Positions 1-8,210 of a stretch of 64,000 nucleotides of DNA are shown here, piece after piece; within the stretch, counting starts at the first letter, position 1; the number at the start of each line of letters is the position of its first letter. The position numbers and the translations under genes are program-made. The notes beneath the pieces are model-generated. The model had not been told where the DNA came from, searched no databases, and saw only the letters and a list, made by a program, of their open reading frames with translations. Source of the DNA: Streptomyces davaonensis JCM 4913 (GTDB lineage Bacteria > Actinomycetota > Actinomycetes > Streptomycetales > Streptomycetaceae); NCBI RefSeq assembly GCF_000349325.1, contig NC_020504.1:2886053-2950052 (forward strand), read 5' to 3'.

Positions 1-78
1 CCTTTCGGGGAAGGGTTCCGCCGGCACGGTCCGGGGCCACCGGGCCGGGCCGGCCAGCTCGGCGGCTCCGAGCTGCAC
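1..78 (-). CDS. possible 5' end of a downstream operon gene (partial)
   Basis: A GTG overlaps the stop of the preceding isomerase gene in the arrangement TAGTG, and 26 codons stay open to the window edge (MQLGAAELAGPARW at the start). One-base stop/start overlap is the spacing used elsewhere in this operon. The Shine-Dalgarno sequence is weak and the piece is too short to identify, so this could also be non-coding. Confidence 0.3.
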   Translation of the reverse strand, partial: MQLGAAELAGPARWPRTVPAEPFPER

Positions 79-914
79 TAGGTCCGCGTCAAGGCGCGGA
101 GGAATGCCAGGCCGTCCGTGGCCAGGGCATCCTGTGTCGCCGCGAGCGGTCGCCAGACGGAGGCGGCCGTCGCGATGGTGGCGTTGTCGGCGGTGAAGGA
201 TTCGATGACGAGCGGGCCCTGATATCCGCTGTCGTCGACGGCCGAGGCGAAGCCGGTCCAGTCGAAGTGGTCGGCGCCGGGCGTGCCGCGGTCGGTCCCG
301 CACACCTGAAGGTGGGCGATCCGGTCGCCCGCAACGCGGACCGCCGCGAGGGGATCGGCCTCCTCGATGTTCAGGTGGTACGTGTCCAGCAGCAGCCCGC
401 ACTCCTCGGGCAGGGCGTCCAGGGCCTGCTCGACGGTGTTGATGACGCTGGTCTCGTACCGGTTGAGGGGTTCGATTCCGATCCTTACGCCGCGCTCACC
501 GGCGTAGGCCACGACCGGCTTCAGGTTCTCGCGCAGCTCGGCGTAGACGGCCTTGCGCTCGGCGGCGTCCATCCGCCAGGTGCGGCCGACCGAGGCGTAG
601 GCGGGGCCGCTGACGGCCGGGGCTCCGACCGTCACGGCGACGTCGACGCAGTGCCGCAGGTAGTCCTGGGTGTCGGCGACGGCAGGGGAGGCGACCAGTT
701 CCCGGCCGGGTGGCATCACCAGGACGACCGAGGCGGCCAGACCAAGACTGCTGAGCAGCGCGGCCGTCTCTTCCGGGTTCCAGTCCCGCGGGTGCTCCAC
801 CGGGAGTTCGATCACGTCGAACCCCCAGTGGGCGATCCGGGGCGCCAGTTCCCGCAGGGACTCGTCGGTCAACGGCGAGGTCCAGACCCAGGTGTTGACG
901 CCGAGGGGACGCAT
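78..914 (-). CDS. sugar phosphate isomerase/epimerase (TIM barrel; tagatose/allulose 3-epimerase-like)
   Basis: 278 residues of the AP-endonuclease-2-like TIM-barrel family that interconverts ketoses or isomerises sugar (phosphates) with a divalent metal. Expected metal ligands are visible: E in IEPLNRYET, D and H in LLDTYHLN, H in HLQVCGTDRG and E in VIESF. IEPLNRYET is typical of the D-tagatose/D-allulose 3-epimerase group. The start is the ATG at 914, which overlaps the TAA of the upstream binding-protein gene and follows an AAAGGAG; an in-frame start at 968 lies inside that gene. As the intracellular enzyme at the end of a sugar-import operon it probably handles the imported sugar or a derivative. 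The exact substrate cannot be read from sequence. Confidence 0.88.
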   Translation of the reverse strand: MRPLGVNTWVWTSPLTDESLRELAPRIAHWGFDVIELPVEHPRDWNPEETAALLSSLGLAASVVLVMPPGRELVASPAVADTQDYLRHCVDVAVTVGAPAVSGPAYASVGRTWRMDAAERKAVYAELRENLKPVVAYAGERGVRIGIEPLNRYETSVINTVEQALDALPEECGLLLDTYHLNIEEADPLAAVRVAGDRIAHLQVCGTDRGTPGADHFDWTGFASAVDDSGYQGPLVIESFTADNATIATAASVWRPLAATQDALATDGLAFLRALTRT

Positions 915-2119
915 TACTCCTTTCCACCCCACTTCTTCGGGTAGCCGGGCATGTCCTCGCAGCCGCACAGGGCGTAGTGCAGGGGAGGCATGCCGGGCTT
1001 GAGGTAGGTGGAGAGGTTGTCCTGGGTGATGCTCGGCTGGGGCAGGTTCCAGACCTTGGGGACCTGCTCACCCTTGAGGATCTTGAGTGCGGCGATGACA
1101 GGCGTGCGCCACTGGTAGGTGGGGTAGGTCGGGGCGATCGCCGTCAGGTCCGAGTCCTTCCACTTCTGCAGGAAGTCCTGCTGGTCCTCGCCGTTGATCG
1201 GCGGTACGGGCAGGCCGGCGTCCTCGAAGGCCTCGACGGCGGGGACCGCGGTGGCGCCGGCGTCCATCCAGATGCCGTCGATCTTGCCTTCGCGCTGGAT
1301 GTAGTCGCTGACGATGGACTTGGTCTTGGCCGCGTCCCCGTCGGTGAACTCGACTCCGACGACGTCGAGGTCGGACTTGTCGAACGCCACCTTGGCGGCC
1401 GACCAGCGGGTCTCCAGCACGTCCACACCGGGCAGGATCCGCAGGGCGAGGATCTTGCCCTTGGGCTCGACCTTGTCGATCAGGAACTCCGCCGCGTCCG
1501 CGCCGAAGGCGTAGCCCCCGATGGGCTTGATGAAGGTAACCGGACAGTCGGTGTCGACGCCGCGGTCGAACACGATGACCGGTACCTTCGGGCAGGCCCC
1601 GGTGACCGCAGGGGTGAGCGTCGCGGTGGTGTTGGGCGAGACGATCAGCGCGTCGCAGTCCTTTTCCTGAAGTTCGGCGATGTCGGAGATCTGCTTGTCG
1701 TCCTTGCCCTCGGCGTCCAGGGCGGTGAAGGCCGCGATCTCCTTGTGCAGCGCGGCCTCTTCCTGCATGGTCTTCCAACCCACCTGCCGCCAGGGGTTGT
1801 TGACGGCCGCGTTGGAGAAGCACAGCTTGTACGGGCCGTCCTTCTTGTGCTTCGCGGTGTCGACCATCTCCGGGTCGATCATCTGCTCCCAGGGCTTGCC
1901 CTCCGGTCCCTCGGGGGTCTTCGACCGCATCGCCAACTGGGCGTCGTAGTCGGCCTGGTTGAAGAACTTCGATTGGGCGCCGGTGTTGTTCTGCTCGCCG
2001 AACGAGGGCGTCTCCGAAGTAGACGCGGACACCTCGGGCTTGTCGCTGGAGCAGGCCGCCAGCGGCAGCAGCGCGGCCAGGGCCACGCCTGTGAGCAGGC
2101 GTCTGGGTGGAACTCTCAT
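914..2119 (-). CDS. sugar ABC transporter substrate-binding lipoprotein
   Basis: 401 residues. A lipoprotein signal peptide runs to the lipobox LAAC (Cys about 23), so the mature protein should sit on the outer face of the membrane. The rest has the periplasmic-binding-protein type 4 layout of ribose/galactose-type binders, for example DALIVSPNTTATLTPAV and IDGIWMDAGA. It delivers substrate to the two permeases and ATPase encoded upstream. ATG at 2119 follows GGAAGG, and the gene lies 33 bases after the permease gene. A binding protein with two different permeases and a double ATPase recalls the galactofuranose importer YtfQRT-YjfF, but ligand specificity is unknown. Confidence 0.9.
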   Translation of the reverse strand: MRVPPRRLLTGVALAALLPLAACSSDKPEVSASTSETPSFGEQNNTGAQSKFFNQADYDAQLAMRSKTPEGPEGKPWEQMIDPEMVDTAKHKKDGPYKLCFSNAAVNNPWRQVGWKTMQEEAALHKEIAAFTALDAEGKDDKQISDIAELQEKDCDALIVSPNTTATLTPAVTGACPKVPVIVFDRGVDTDCPVTFIKPIGGYAFGADAAEFLIDKVEPKGKILALRILPGVDVLETRWSAAKVAFDKSDLDVVGVEFTDGDAAKTKSIVSDYIQREGKIDGIWMDAGATAVPAVEAFEDAGLPVPPINGEDQQDFLQKWKDSDLTAIAPTYPTYQWRTPVIAALKILKGEQVPKVWNLPQPSITQDNLSTYLKPGMPPLHYALCGCEDMPGYPKKWGGKE

Positions 2120-2152
2120 GATCTACCTTCCGGTCTTGCAGATGACGATGAG

Positions 2153-3181
2153 TCAGGAAGCGGGTGAGCGGCGCGGGAGCTGCACGGCTCCCAGGGCGAC
2201 CGCGGCGATGAGGATGGCGCCCTGCACGGTGTATTCGAGGGCTCCCGAGATGCCGTGCAGATTGAGCAGCGTGAAGAGCGCTTCGAGGGTGAAGGCTCCG
2301 GCGAGGGCCGCTGTGATCGAGCCGCGGCCGCCGCCCAGGACGACTCCGCCGAGCACGACCGCGGTGATGGCCTGGAACTCCAGGCCTTGGCCGACCTGGG
2401 CGGAGACGCCGGCGAAGCCACCGAGCAGGATGGCGCAGAGCGCGGCGGACATGCCGGACAGCACGAACGCCGCGATCCTGACCCGGTGGATCCGCACCCC
2501 GGACAGCGCGGCAGCACGGTGGTTGTCGCCGGTGGCGACGAGGCGGCGGCCGAAGCCGGCCCGCATCAAGAGCACGACACCGACGGTGATGACCGCCAGG
2601 ATGACCACCGACCACGGCACCGGGCCGAGATCGCCCCGCCCGAACCGCCGGAACTCTTCGGACAGGGCGCCCCGCGGAGCCCCGTCGGTCCACAGGAAGA
2701 CCGCCCCGGAGAGGATCAGCATCATCCCGAGCGTCGCGATGAACGAAGACACTCTCAGCAGCGTGGTGATGAGGCCGTTGACCAGGCCCACCAAGGCTCC
2801 GAGCGCCAGGAGCAGCAGGAGGACGGGCCAGGTCGCGGAGGAGTCTCCGTCGATCAGCCGGGCGGCGATGACCACTTCGGCGGTGACCAGGGAGCCGACC
2901 GACAGGTCGAACTCACCGGAGACGATGACGAAGTACTGCCCGGCCGCGAGGATGGCCAGGGGCGCGGCCCGTTTGACGAAGGCGAGGAACCCCTCGGCCT
3001 CCAGGAAGTACGAGTTCGAGGCGGCAATGGCGATCAGCAGGATCGCCAGGACGACGAAGACGGGCAGGTCGCGTGCCGCGGGCAGGACGCTCCTCAGCTC
3101 ACCGAGGCGACTGCGCCCCTCGCGCGGGGCGGGTGGCTGGTCATGCGTCTCCCGTTGAACGGTCCAGCTGGGTGGTGTCAT
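2153..3181 (-). CDS. sugar ABC transporter permease (RbsC family), second permease
   Basis: 342 residues with a hydrophilic N-terminus of about 35 residues, then roughly eight to ten membrane segments of the BPD_transp_2 (ribose/xylose/arabinose) permease family. Family signatures include SGEFDLSVGSLV near residue 90 and VLGGVVLGGGRGS near residue 270. The ATG overlaps the TGA of the preceding permease (ATGA), with AGGAAGG about 8 bases upstream. The two permeases differ from each other, so they probably form a heterodimeric channel. Confidence 0.92.
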   Translation of the reverse strand: MTPPSWTVQRETHDQPPAPREGRSRLGELRSVLPAARDLPVFVVLAILLIAIAASNSYFLEAEGFLAFVKRAAPLAILAAGQYFVIVSGEFDLSVGSLVTAEVVIAARLIDGDSSATWPVLLLLLALGALVGLVNGLITTLLRVSSFIATLGMMLILSGAVFLWTDGAPRGALSEEFRRFGRGDLGPVPWSVVILAVITVGVVLLMRAGFGRRLVATGDNHRAAALSGVRIHRVRIAAFVLSGMSAALCAILLGGFAGVSAQVGQGLEFQAITAVVLGGVVLGGGRGSITAALAGAFTLEALFTLLNLHGISGALEYTVQGAILIAAVALGAVQLPRRSPAS

Positions 3182-4173
3182 TTCGACCGCCTTCCTCGGG
3201 CGTAGACCGCCAGAGCGGCGACGATCACGACGCCGCGCACGACGTCCTTGGCGAAGGAATTCACCTCAAGCTGGTTGAAGACGCTGTCGAGCACGGCCAG
3301 TACGAGTACGCCGCCGACCGTCCCGGCGACGCCGCCACGTCCGCCTGCCAGGGCGGTTCCGCCCAGTACGACGGCCGCGATGGACTCCAGGTCGTAGCCG
3401 CCGTCGGTGCCGACGGTCGGGGCGCCCGCGCCGAGCCGGGCGGCGAGCAGCAGTCCGGCGGCTCCCGCGCACAGCGAGCAGAGCACGTGGGTGGCCACGA
3501 TGATCCTGTCGGTGCGCACTCCCGACAGCCGGGCGACTTCCGGGTCGCCGCCGACCGCGTAGATCCGGAATCCGAGCGTGGTGCGGCGCAGCAGGAGGAT
3601 CGCCGCGATCGCGATGCCGCCCCAGAGCAGGGCCGATACCGGGATCGGGCCGATCCGGTCGTAGCCCAGCCGCTGGAACGAGGTGGGCACGCTGCCGGCG
3701 GGGCCGTCGTAGCGGTCGTCGAGGATGCCCCGGATGATCAGGGCGACGCCGAGGGTCGCGATGAACGCGTGCACTTTCAGCCTGGTGATGACCAGCCCGT
3801 TGACCAGGCCCACGAGGGCGCTCAGCACCAGAACGGCGCCGATCCCGGCGAGGACTCCGTACTCGGCCATGGTCTCCGCCGCCACCAGGGAGGTGAGGCT
3901 GATGAGGTAGGCGACGGACAGGTCGAGCGAGCCGGCGAGGATCGCGAGGGTCTGTCCGACCGCCACGATGCCCAGCGCCGCGGAGCGCTGCTGGATCCCC
4001 ACCAGGCTGTCCTGGCTGAACAGTTGGCCGCCGTCGGCGTTGACGAGGATCCACCCGACGGCGGCGACCACCGCCAGCGCGATGAAGACGGGTCGTGCCG
4101 GGCTGTCCGCGGCGATCTTCCGCACGGTGGCGTTCCGTACCGGCGGGCGCAGGGTCTTGGTCGGTTGGTTCAT
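3178..4173 (-). CDS. sugar ABC transporter permease (RbsC family), first permease
   Basis: 331 residues, inner-membrane permease of the same family as its neighbour. Visible signatures are LAGSLDLSVAYLISL and VLGGTALAGGRGGVAG. It overlaps both neighbours by four bases (ATGA junctions), showing translational coupling in the order ATPase, permease 1, permease 2, binding protein, isomerase. With the second permease it would form the transmembrane pathway energised by the ATPase encoded at 4170-5606. Confidence 0.92.
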   Translation of the reverse strand: MNQPTKTLRPPVRNATVRKIAADSPARPVFIALAVVAAVGWILVNADGGQLFSQDSLVGIQQRSAALGIVAVGQTLAILAGSLDLSVAYLISLTSLVAAETMAEYGVLAGIGAVLVLSALVGLVNGLVITRLKVHAFIATLGVALIIRGILDDRYDGPAGSVPTSFQRLGYDRIGPIPVSALLWGGIAIAAILLLRRTTLGFRIYAVGGDPEVARLSGVRTDRIIVATHVLCSLCAGAAGLLLAARLGAGAPTVGTDGGYDLESIAAVVLGGTALAGGRGGVAGTVGGVLVLAVLDSVFNQLEVNSFAKDVVRGVVIVAALAVYARGRRSK

Positions 4174-5606
4174 GACGCCGCCGCCAGCTGCATGACCGCT
4201 GTCTCCGAGGAGCCCGCGGGCAGGTGGCCTGCGATCCGGCCCTCCCGCAGGACGACGATCCGGTCGCTCATGCCGATGAGTTCGGGGAGTTCGGAGGAGA
4301 TGAGGAGGACGGCCATTCCGTCCTCGGCGAGTTCACGGACGAGTTCGTGGATGGCGGCCTTGGCGCCCACGTCCACCCCACGGGTCGGCTCGTCGAAGAG
4401 CAGCACCTTAGGGGCAACGGTCAGCCACTTCGCCAGGACGACCTTCTGCTGGTTGCCGCCCGAGAGATAGCGGACCTCCTTGCCGGGGTCGGGTGGAGCC
4501 AGCCGGACCCGGGTGAGCAGGTCCAGCACCGCGCCCTTGTACCGGCCGCGGGTGGTGCGGGCGACCAGCAGAGCGTTGTCCTTGACGGACTGGTGCAGGG
4601 CGAGCCCCTCGGCCTTGCGGTCCTCGGTCACCAGGCCGATCCCGGCCGCGATGCCGTCCCGCACGCTCCTGGTCCGCCGCGGCTCCATCTCGCCGCGGGT
4701 GAACGGCTCCGCTCCGAACAGCGCCTTCACCAGCTCGGTGCGCCCGGAACCTTGCAGCCCTGCCAGGCCTACGATCTCCCCGGCCCGCAGGTCCAGGTCG
4801 ATCCCGTCGAGCCGCGCATTACCGCCGCCGCGCACCGACAGCAATACCGGTCCGGGTGCGGCGGTCGCGCGGGGAGGGTAGTAGTCGCCCAGCTCGCGGC
4901 CGACCATCAGCTCCACGAGCCGGTTGGTGTTCAGCCAAGCGGCTGCCACGGTGGTGACCTTCGCTCCGTCCTTCAACACAGTGATCTGGTCGGCCAGTTC
5001 AAAGATCTCCCGCAGCCGATGCGAGATGTACAGCACGGCGATGCCGCGCTGCCGCAACTGGCGGACGAGCCGGTAAAGCAGCTCCACCTCGTGCTCCGCC
5101 AGGGCCGCGGTCGGCTCGTCCATGACCACGATCCGGGCGTCCAGCGACAGGGCTTTGACGATCTCCACGACCTGCTGCTGTGCCACCGAGAGCCGGCGGA
5201 CCAGGTCACGCGGCCCGAACGACTCCTCCCCCAGGGAGGCCAGAAGTTCGGCCGTGGCCTCATCCATCGCGGCTCGGTCGACCAGACCCCGGCGCACCGG
5301 CTCCCGGCCGAGGAAGACGTTCTCCGCGACCGTGCGCTCCGGCAGCAGCGTGAACTCCTGGTAGATGATGGCCACTCCGGCCCGCTGTGCCGCCAGTGGA
5401 TGCCCGAAGGACACCTCCTGGCCGTTGATCTCGATCTGTCCTTCGTCGGGGCTGTGCACGCCGGTGAGGATCTTCATCAGCGTGGACTTGCCCGCGCCGT
5501 TCTCCCCGACGATGGCGTGCACTTCACCCGCCTCGACTTCGAGGTCGATCCCCTTCAGGACACGCACCCCGAGGAAGCTCTTGCCGATGCCCGTCATCTT
5601 CAGCAC
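4170..5606 (-). CDS. sugar ABC transporter ATP-binding protein (RbsA/MglA type, two ATPase domains)
   Basis: 478 residues with two fused nucleotide-binding domains. The first has Walker A GENGAGKST (about residue 35), signature LSVAQQQVVEI and Walker B VVMDEPTAAL. The second has the degenerate P-loop GLQGSGRTEL, signature LSGGNQQKV and Walker B LLFDEPTRGVDVGAK. That asymmetry is normal for the carbohydrate CUT2 family. The length is slightly under the usual 500 because inter-domain loops are short. The GTG at 5606 is taken as start; an ATG three codons on (5597) is the alternative. This is the first gene of the importer operon, about 160 bases downstream of a good promoter. Confidence 0.93.
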   Translation of the reverse strand: MLKMTGIGKSFLGVRVLKGIDLEVEAGEVHAIVGENGAGKSTLMKILTGVHSPDEGQIEINGQEVSFGHPLAAQRAGVAIIYQEFTLLPERTVAENVFLGREPVRRGLVDRAAMDEATAELLASLGEESFGPRDLVRRLSVAQQQVVEIVKALSLDARIVVMDEPTAALAEHEVELLYRLVRQLRQRGIAVLYISHRLREIFELADQITVLKDGAKVTTVAAAWLNTNRLVELMVGRELGDYYPPRATAAPGPVLLSVRGGGNARLDGIDLDLRAGEIVGLAGLQGSGRTELVKALFGAEPFTRGEMEPRRTRSVRDGIAAGIGLVTEDRKAEGLALHQSVKDNALLVARTTRGRYKGAVLDLLTRVRLAPPDPGKEVRYLSGGNQQKVVLAKWLTVAPKVLLFDEPTRGVDVGAKAAIHELVRELAEDGMAVLLISSELPELIGMSDRIVVLREGRIAGHLPAGSSETAVMQLAAAS

Positions 5607-5765
5607 GGCAGCCGCCAGGCACCGAACTCAGTGGCAGCGACGACCCCCGTGCGCCGCACCCCAATCTCCCGGACCGTTCGGGCGTGCGCCCGTTCCATGA
5701 ACCCGTTTCCAATGATGCCCATCCGAAGATCCGAAGATGAGCGGCGTTTCATCAGCATGACGTGC

Positions 5766-5825
5766 ACATTAGGACTTACTTCTGTTGCCAGTCAACGGAC
5801 TAACGACAGTTCATCGACATAAGTG
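5766..5825 (-). promoter_or_regulatory. promoter and putative ROK-type operator of the sugar ABC operon
   Basis: Reading the minus strand, TTGACT (5795-5790) and TAATGT (5771-5766) are 18 bases apart, a good vegetative promoter. An imperfect inverted repeat covers it (5776-5803): TTAGTCCGTT on one side and AACAGAAGTAA on the other. TTAGTNNGTT half-sites resemble operators of ROK repressors (XylR/NagC type), and a ROK gene lies 1 kb away. On the plus strand TCGACATAAGTG (5814-5825) matches a motif seen again at 8047 and 21516. The 160-base leader to the ATPase start contains no convincing gene. Confidence 0.5.
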
Positions 5826-5867
5826 GGGAGAGGGCCAACAGAAGGCGGGGGCGGATGCGTTCCCCGT

Positions 5868-6497
5868 TCAGCCCTCCCACCGGTCGATGACGGCGTTCAG
5901 ATCGGCCGGCACGGTTTCTCCCACGGCCGCACGCTCGGCCGCGTGGTGCCGGAGCATTCGGATCAACTCGGCGTCCGTCCGCCGGTACAGGTCCGCCACC
6001 ACGGTCAGCGGCACCTCCAGGAACAGGCATTTCAGTACGCCGTCCCGCCACGACGACTGATCGAGATACGTGGCCGCACCAGGCCCCAACGCGGCGGCGA
6101 CCAGCCGCGGATCGTTCGTGCCCAGCGCATCCCGCACCAGCCCCACGGACCGCTCCCCCACGCCCAGCATGGGCAGCGCGCGCAGTACCGCGCGTCGCTC
6201 GGAGCTGTCCCCCAGGTGGTACACCGACTCGACAGCCGCGGCCAGCTCCGGGCCGTTGAGCGGCAGAGCACAGAGCATCAGGGCCCGGGCCGCCTCGTCC
6301 GCCGTCCAGTCCTCGAAGCCCGGGCCCAACGCGGCACGACCGCAGCGCAGCCCGGCGCCCGCCGAGAGCGTCATGACCGCTTCGGGTTGTTCCGACACCA
6401 CTGCGCAGGCGTCTTCCACCCAGACCAGAGCCGCCGGCGAGAGTAGCCCAGCCAGCCGAGTGCGGAGCTGTTCGGGAGTGACGAGTCCAGAAGCCAT
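5868..6497 (-). CDS. EboA domain-containing protein
   Basis: 209 residues resembling the EboA family, recognised from the block RCGRAALGP...WTADEAARALML, then RRAVLRALPMLGVG, TNDPRLVAAALGP and WRDGVLKCLFLEVPL in the expected order. EboA belongs to the ebo clusters (eboA-F) implicated in trafficking or assembly of isoprenoid-linked or indole-type metabolites; its biochemical role is not established. None of the other ebo genes (TatD-like hydrolase, UbiA-like prenyltransferase) is in this window. A sugar isomerase, another frequent ebo companion family, is present but clearly belongs to the transporter operon. The ATG at 6497 is taken as start. Confidence 0.7.
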   Translation of the reverse strand: MASGLVTPEQLRTRLAGLLSPAALVWVEDACAVVSEQPEAVMTLSAGAGLRCGRAALGPGFEDWTADEAARALMLCALPLNGPELAAAVESVYHLGDSSERRAVLRALPMLGVGERSVGLVRDALGTNDPRLVAAALGPGAATYLDQSSWRDGVLKCLFLEVPLTVVADLYRRTDAELIRMLRHHAAERAAVGETVPADLNAVIDRWEG

Positions 6498-6755
6498 GTG
6501 TCCGTCTCCATTGGTCCAGCGACCGACAACGCAGTCGACAGCCCTGCAGAACCTGTTCGCTGTCCAGAGCGCGGCTTCGCCCCTCCATCCCGCCGCTTTG
6601 CGGATCTGTTACACAGTTCCGTCACCGACGAGCACAATTGCGCCGATTCTGCGCGGATCTGCGGGGTCTCATTCGCCTGGTCACCATCGGAAGTGACCGC
6701 GAGACATCCGAACTCAGGGCTGTGACATCATCGATCGCGAGCGGAGGAGATCACG

Positions 6756-7922
6756 TTGACGACAGACACGGCCGGTGCCGGCGAACTGCTGACGATCCTG
6801 CGCGACGGCCGGTCCCGCACCCGCGCGGACCTGGTCAAGCTGACCGGCCTGGCCCGGTCCACAGTCGGTGTGCGCCTGGACGCGCTGCTCAAGCAGGGAT
6901 GGGTCGTACCCGAGGGCGAAGCCGTGTCCTCGGGCGGACGTCCCGCCGTCTCCTACGCATTCAACCCGGAAGCCCGTGTCGTGCTCGCCGCGGACCTGGG
7001 TGCCCTGCACGCACGCGCCGCCGTCACCAACCTCGCCGCCGGCATCCTGGCCGAGCGGCGCACTGAACTCGCCATCGCCGAGGGGCCGGAGACGGTCCTC
7101 GGCTGGCTCGCCGACGCCTTCACCGAACTACTCGAAGAGACCGGGCACACACGCGAAGAGGTCAGCGGGGTGGGCGTCGGCCTCCCCGGCCCCGTATCGC
7201 ACGAAACCGGCCGCCCGATCAACCCTCCGATCATGCCCGGCTGGGACGACTTCGACGTCGCGGGGTGGCTGGGCTCGCGGCTCGGCGCCCCCGTCCTGGT
7301 CGACAACGACGTCAACATCATGGCCCTGGGCGAACACTGGTCCACGATTCGCGACGTCGAGCACATGATCTTCGTCAAGATCGGCACGGGCATCGGCTCG
7401 GGCCTCATCACGGAGCACCGGCTGCACCGCGGGGCCCAGGGAGCCGCCGGTGACATCGGGCATGTCCGGGTGGCCGACGCGGACCCGGACGTGATGTGCC
7501 CCTGCGGCAACACCGGCTGCCTGGAGGCCATCGCCGGAGGCAACGCGCTCGCCGCCCGGCTGCGCGTATCGGGGATCGAGGCACGGAACGCCGGGGACGT
7601 CATCGCCCAGGTCCGGGCGGCCGAGCCCGCCGCCATCTCACTCGTGCGTGAGGCGGGGCGGAACGTCGGTGACGTGCTGGCCTCCCTGGTGAGCTTCTTC
7701 AATCCCAGCGTCATCGTCATCGGCGGTGAGCTCGCCGAGGCCGGAGAGCACCTGCTGGCAGGTGTCCGCGAGCGCGTCTACAGCCGTTCCCTCCCGCTGG
7801 CCACCGCCAACCTCCAGATCCGCGTCTCCCGCCTGGGCGAACAGGTGGGTGTCATCGGCGCCGCAGCCATGGTCATCGACGAGGCCCTCGCCTCGGACGC
7901 GATCGACCGCACGCTCGCCTGA
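6756..7922 (+). CDS. ROK family transcriptional repressor
   Basis: 388 residues. An N-terminal winged helix-turn-helix (about 8-65, with TRADLVKLTGLARSTVGVRLDAL) is fused to a sugar-kinase-like ROK domain. That domain shows VDNDVNIMALGEH, FVKIGTGIGSGL and the zinc motif CPCGNTGCLEA. ROK proteins bind a sugar or sugar phosphate and release DNA. The TTG start at 6756 follows GCGGAGGAG. Its position between the importer operon and a GH31 gene, with related motifs in both promoters, makes it the best candidate regulator for both. The 258-base gap to the EboA gene should hold divergent promoters, but none could be assigned. Confidence 0.92.
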   Translation: MTTDTAGAGELLTILRDGRSRTRADLVKLTGLARSTVGVRLDALLKQGWVVPEGEAVSSGGRPAVSYAFNPEARVVLAADLGALHARAAVTNLAAGILAERRTELAIAEGPETVLGWLADAFTELLEETGHTREEVSGVGVGLPGPVSHETGRPINPPIMPGWDDFDVAGWLGSRLGAPVLVDNDVNIMALGEHWSTIRDVEHMIFVKIGTGIGSGLITEHRLHRGAQGAAGDIGHVRVADADPDVMCPCGNTGCLEAIAGGNALAARLRVSGIEARNAGDVIAQVRAAEPAAISLVREAGRNVGDVLASLVSFFNPSVIVIGGELAEAGEHLLAGVRERVYSRSLPLATANLQIRVSRLGEQVGVIGAAAMVIDEALASDAIDRTLA

Positions 7923-8029
7923 GTGACCTCGGCGAAGCGAGCCACGGGCACGTGTACTTGGGCAGCGTCGGCCGTCGCGCTGAGAAGCTGACTCCGCCGC
8001 ACGGCCGGCCTCTTATGCCGCATCCTCTT

Positions 8030-8069
8030 ACACTTTTGCTTGACGGTCGACATAAATGCCTCTTACTCT
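8030..8069 (+). promoter_or_regulatory. promoter of the GH31 gene with shared regulatory motif
   Basis: TTGACG (8040-8045) and TACTCT (8064-8069) are spaced by 18 bases. ACACTTTTGC lies directly upstream and GTCGACATAAATG immediately follows the -35 box. The same arrangement occurs in front of the DUF1080 protein gene at 21506-21543 on the other strand, which argues for a common regulator. Confidence 0.5.
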
Positions 8070-8210
8070 CCAAAGTGACGGGTACACGTCACGTCTGAGC
8101 TGGCATGCCTGCACCGCCGCAACTGGTCCGGAGTTCTCCACCTGAGTCGAGGCGCGGTGCGCGTGCCGCCGGGCAGGGGCTCCGGACCGCTCTCCTCCGA
8201 GAGGACCGTC

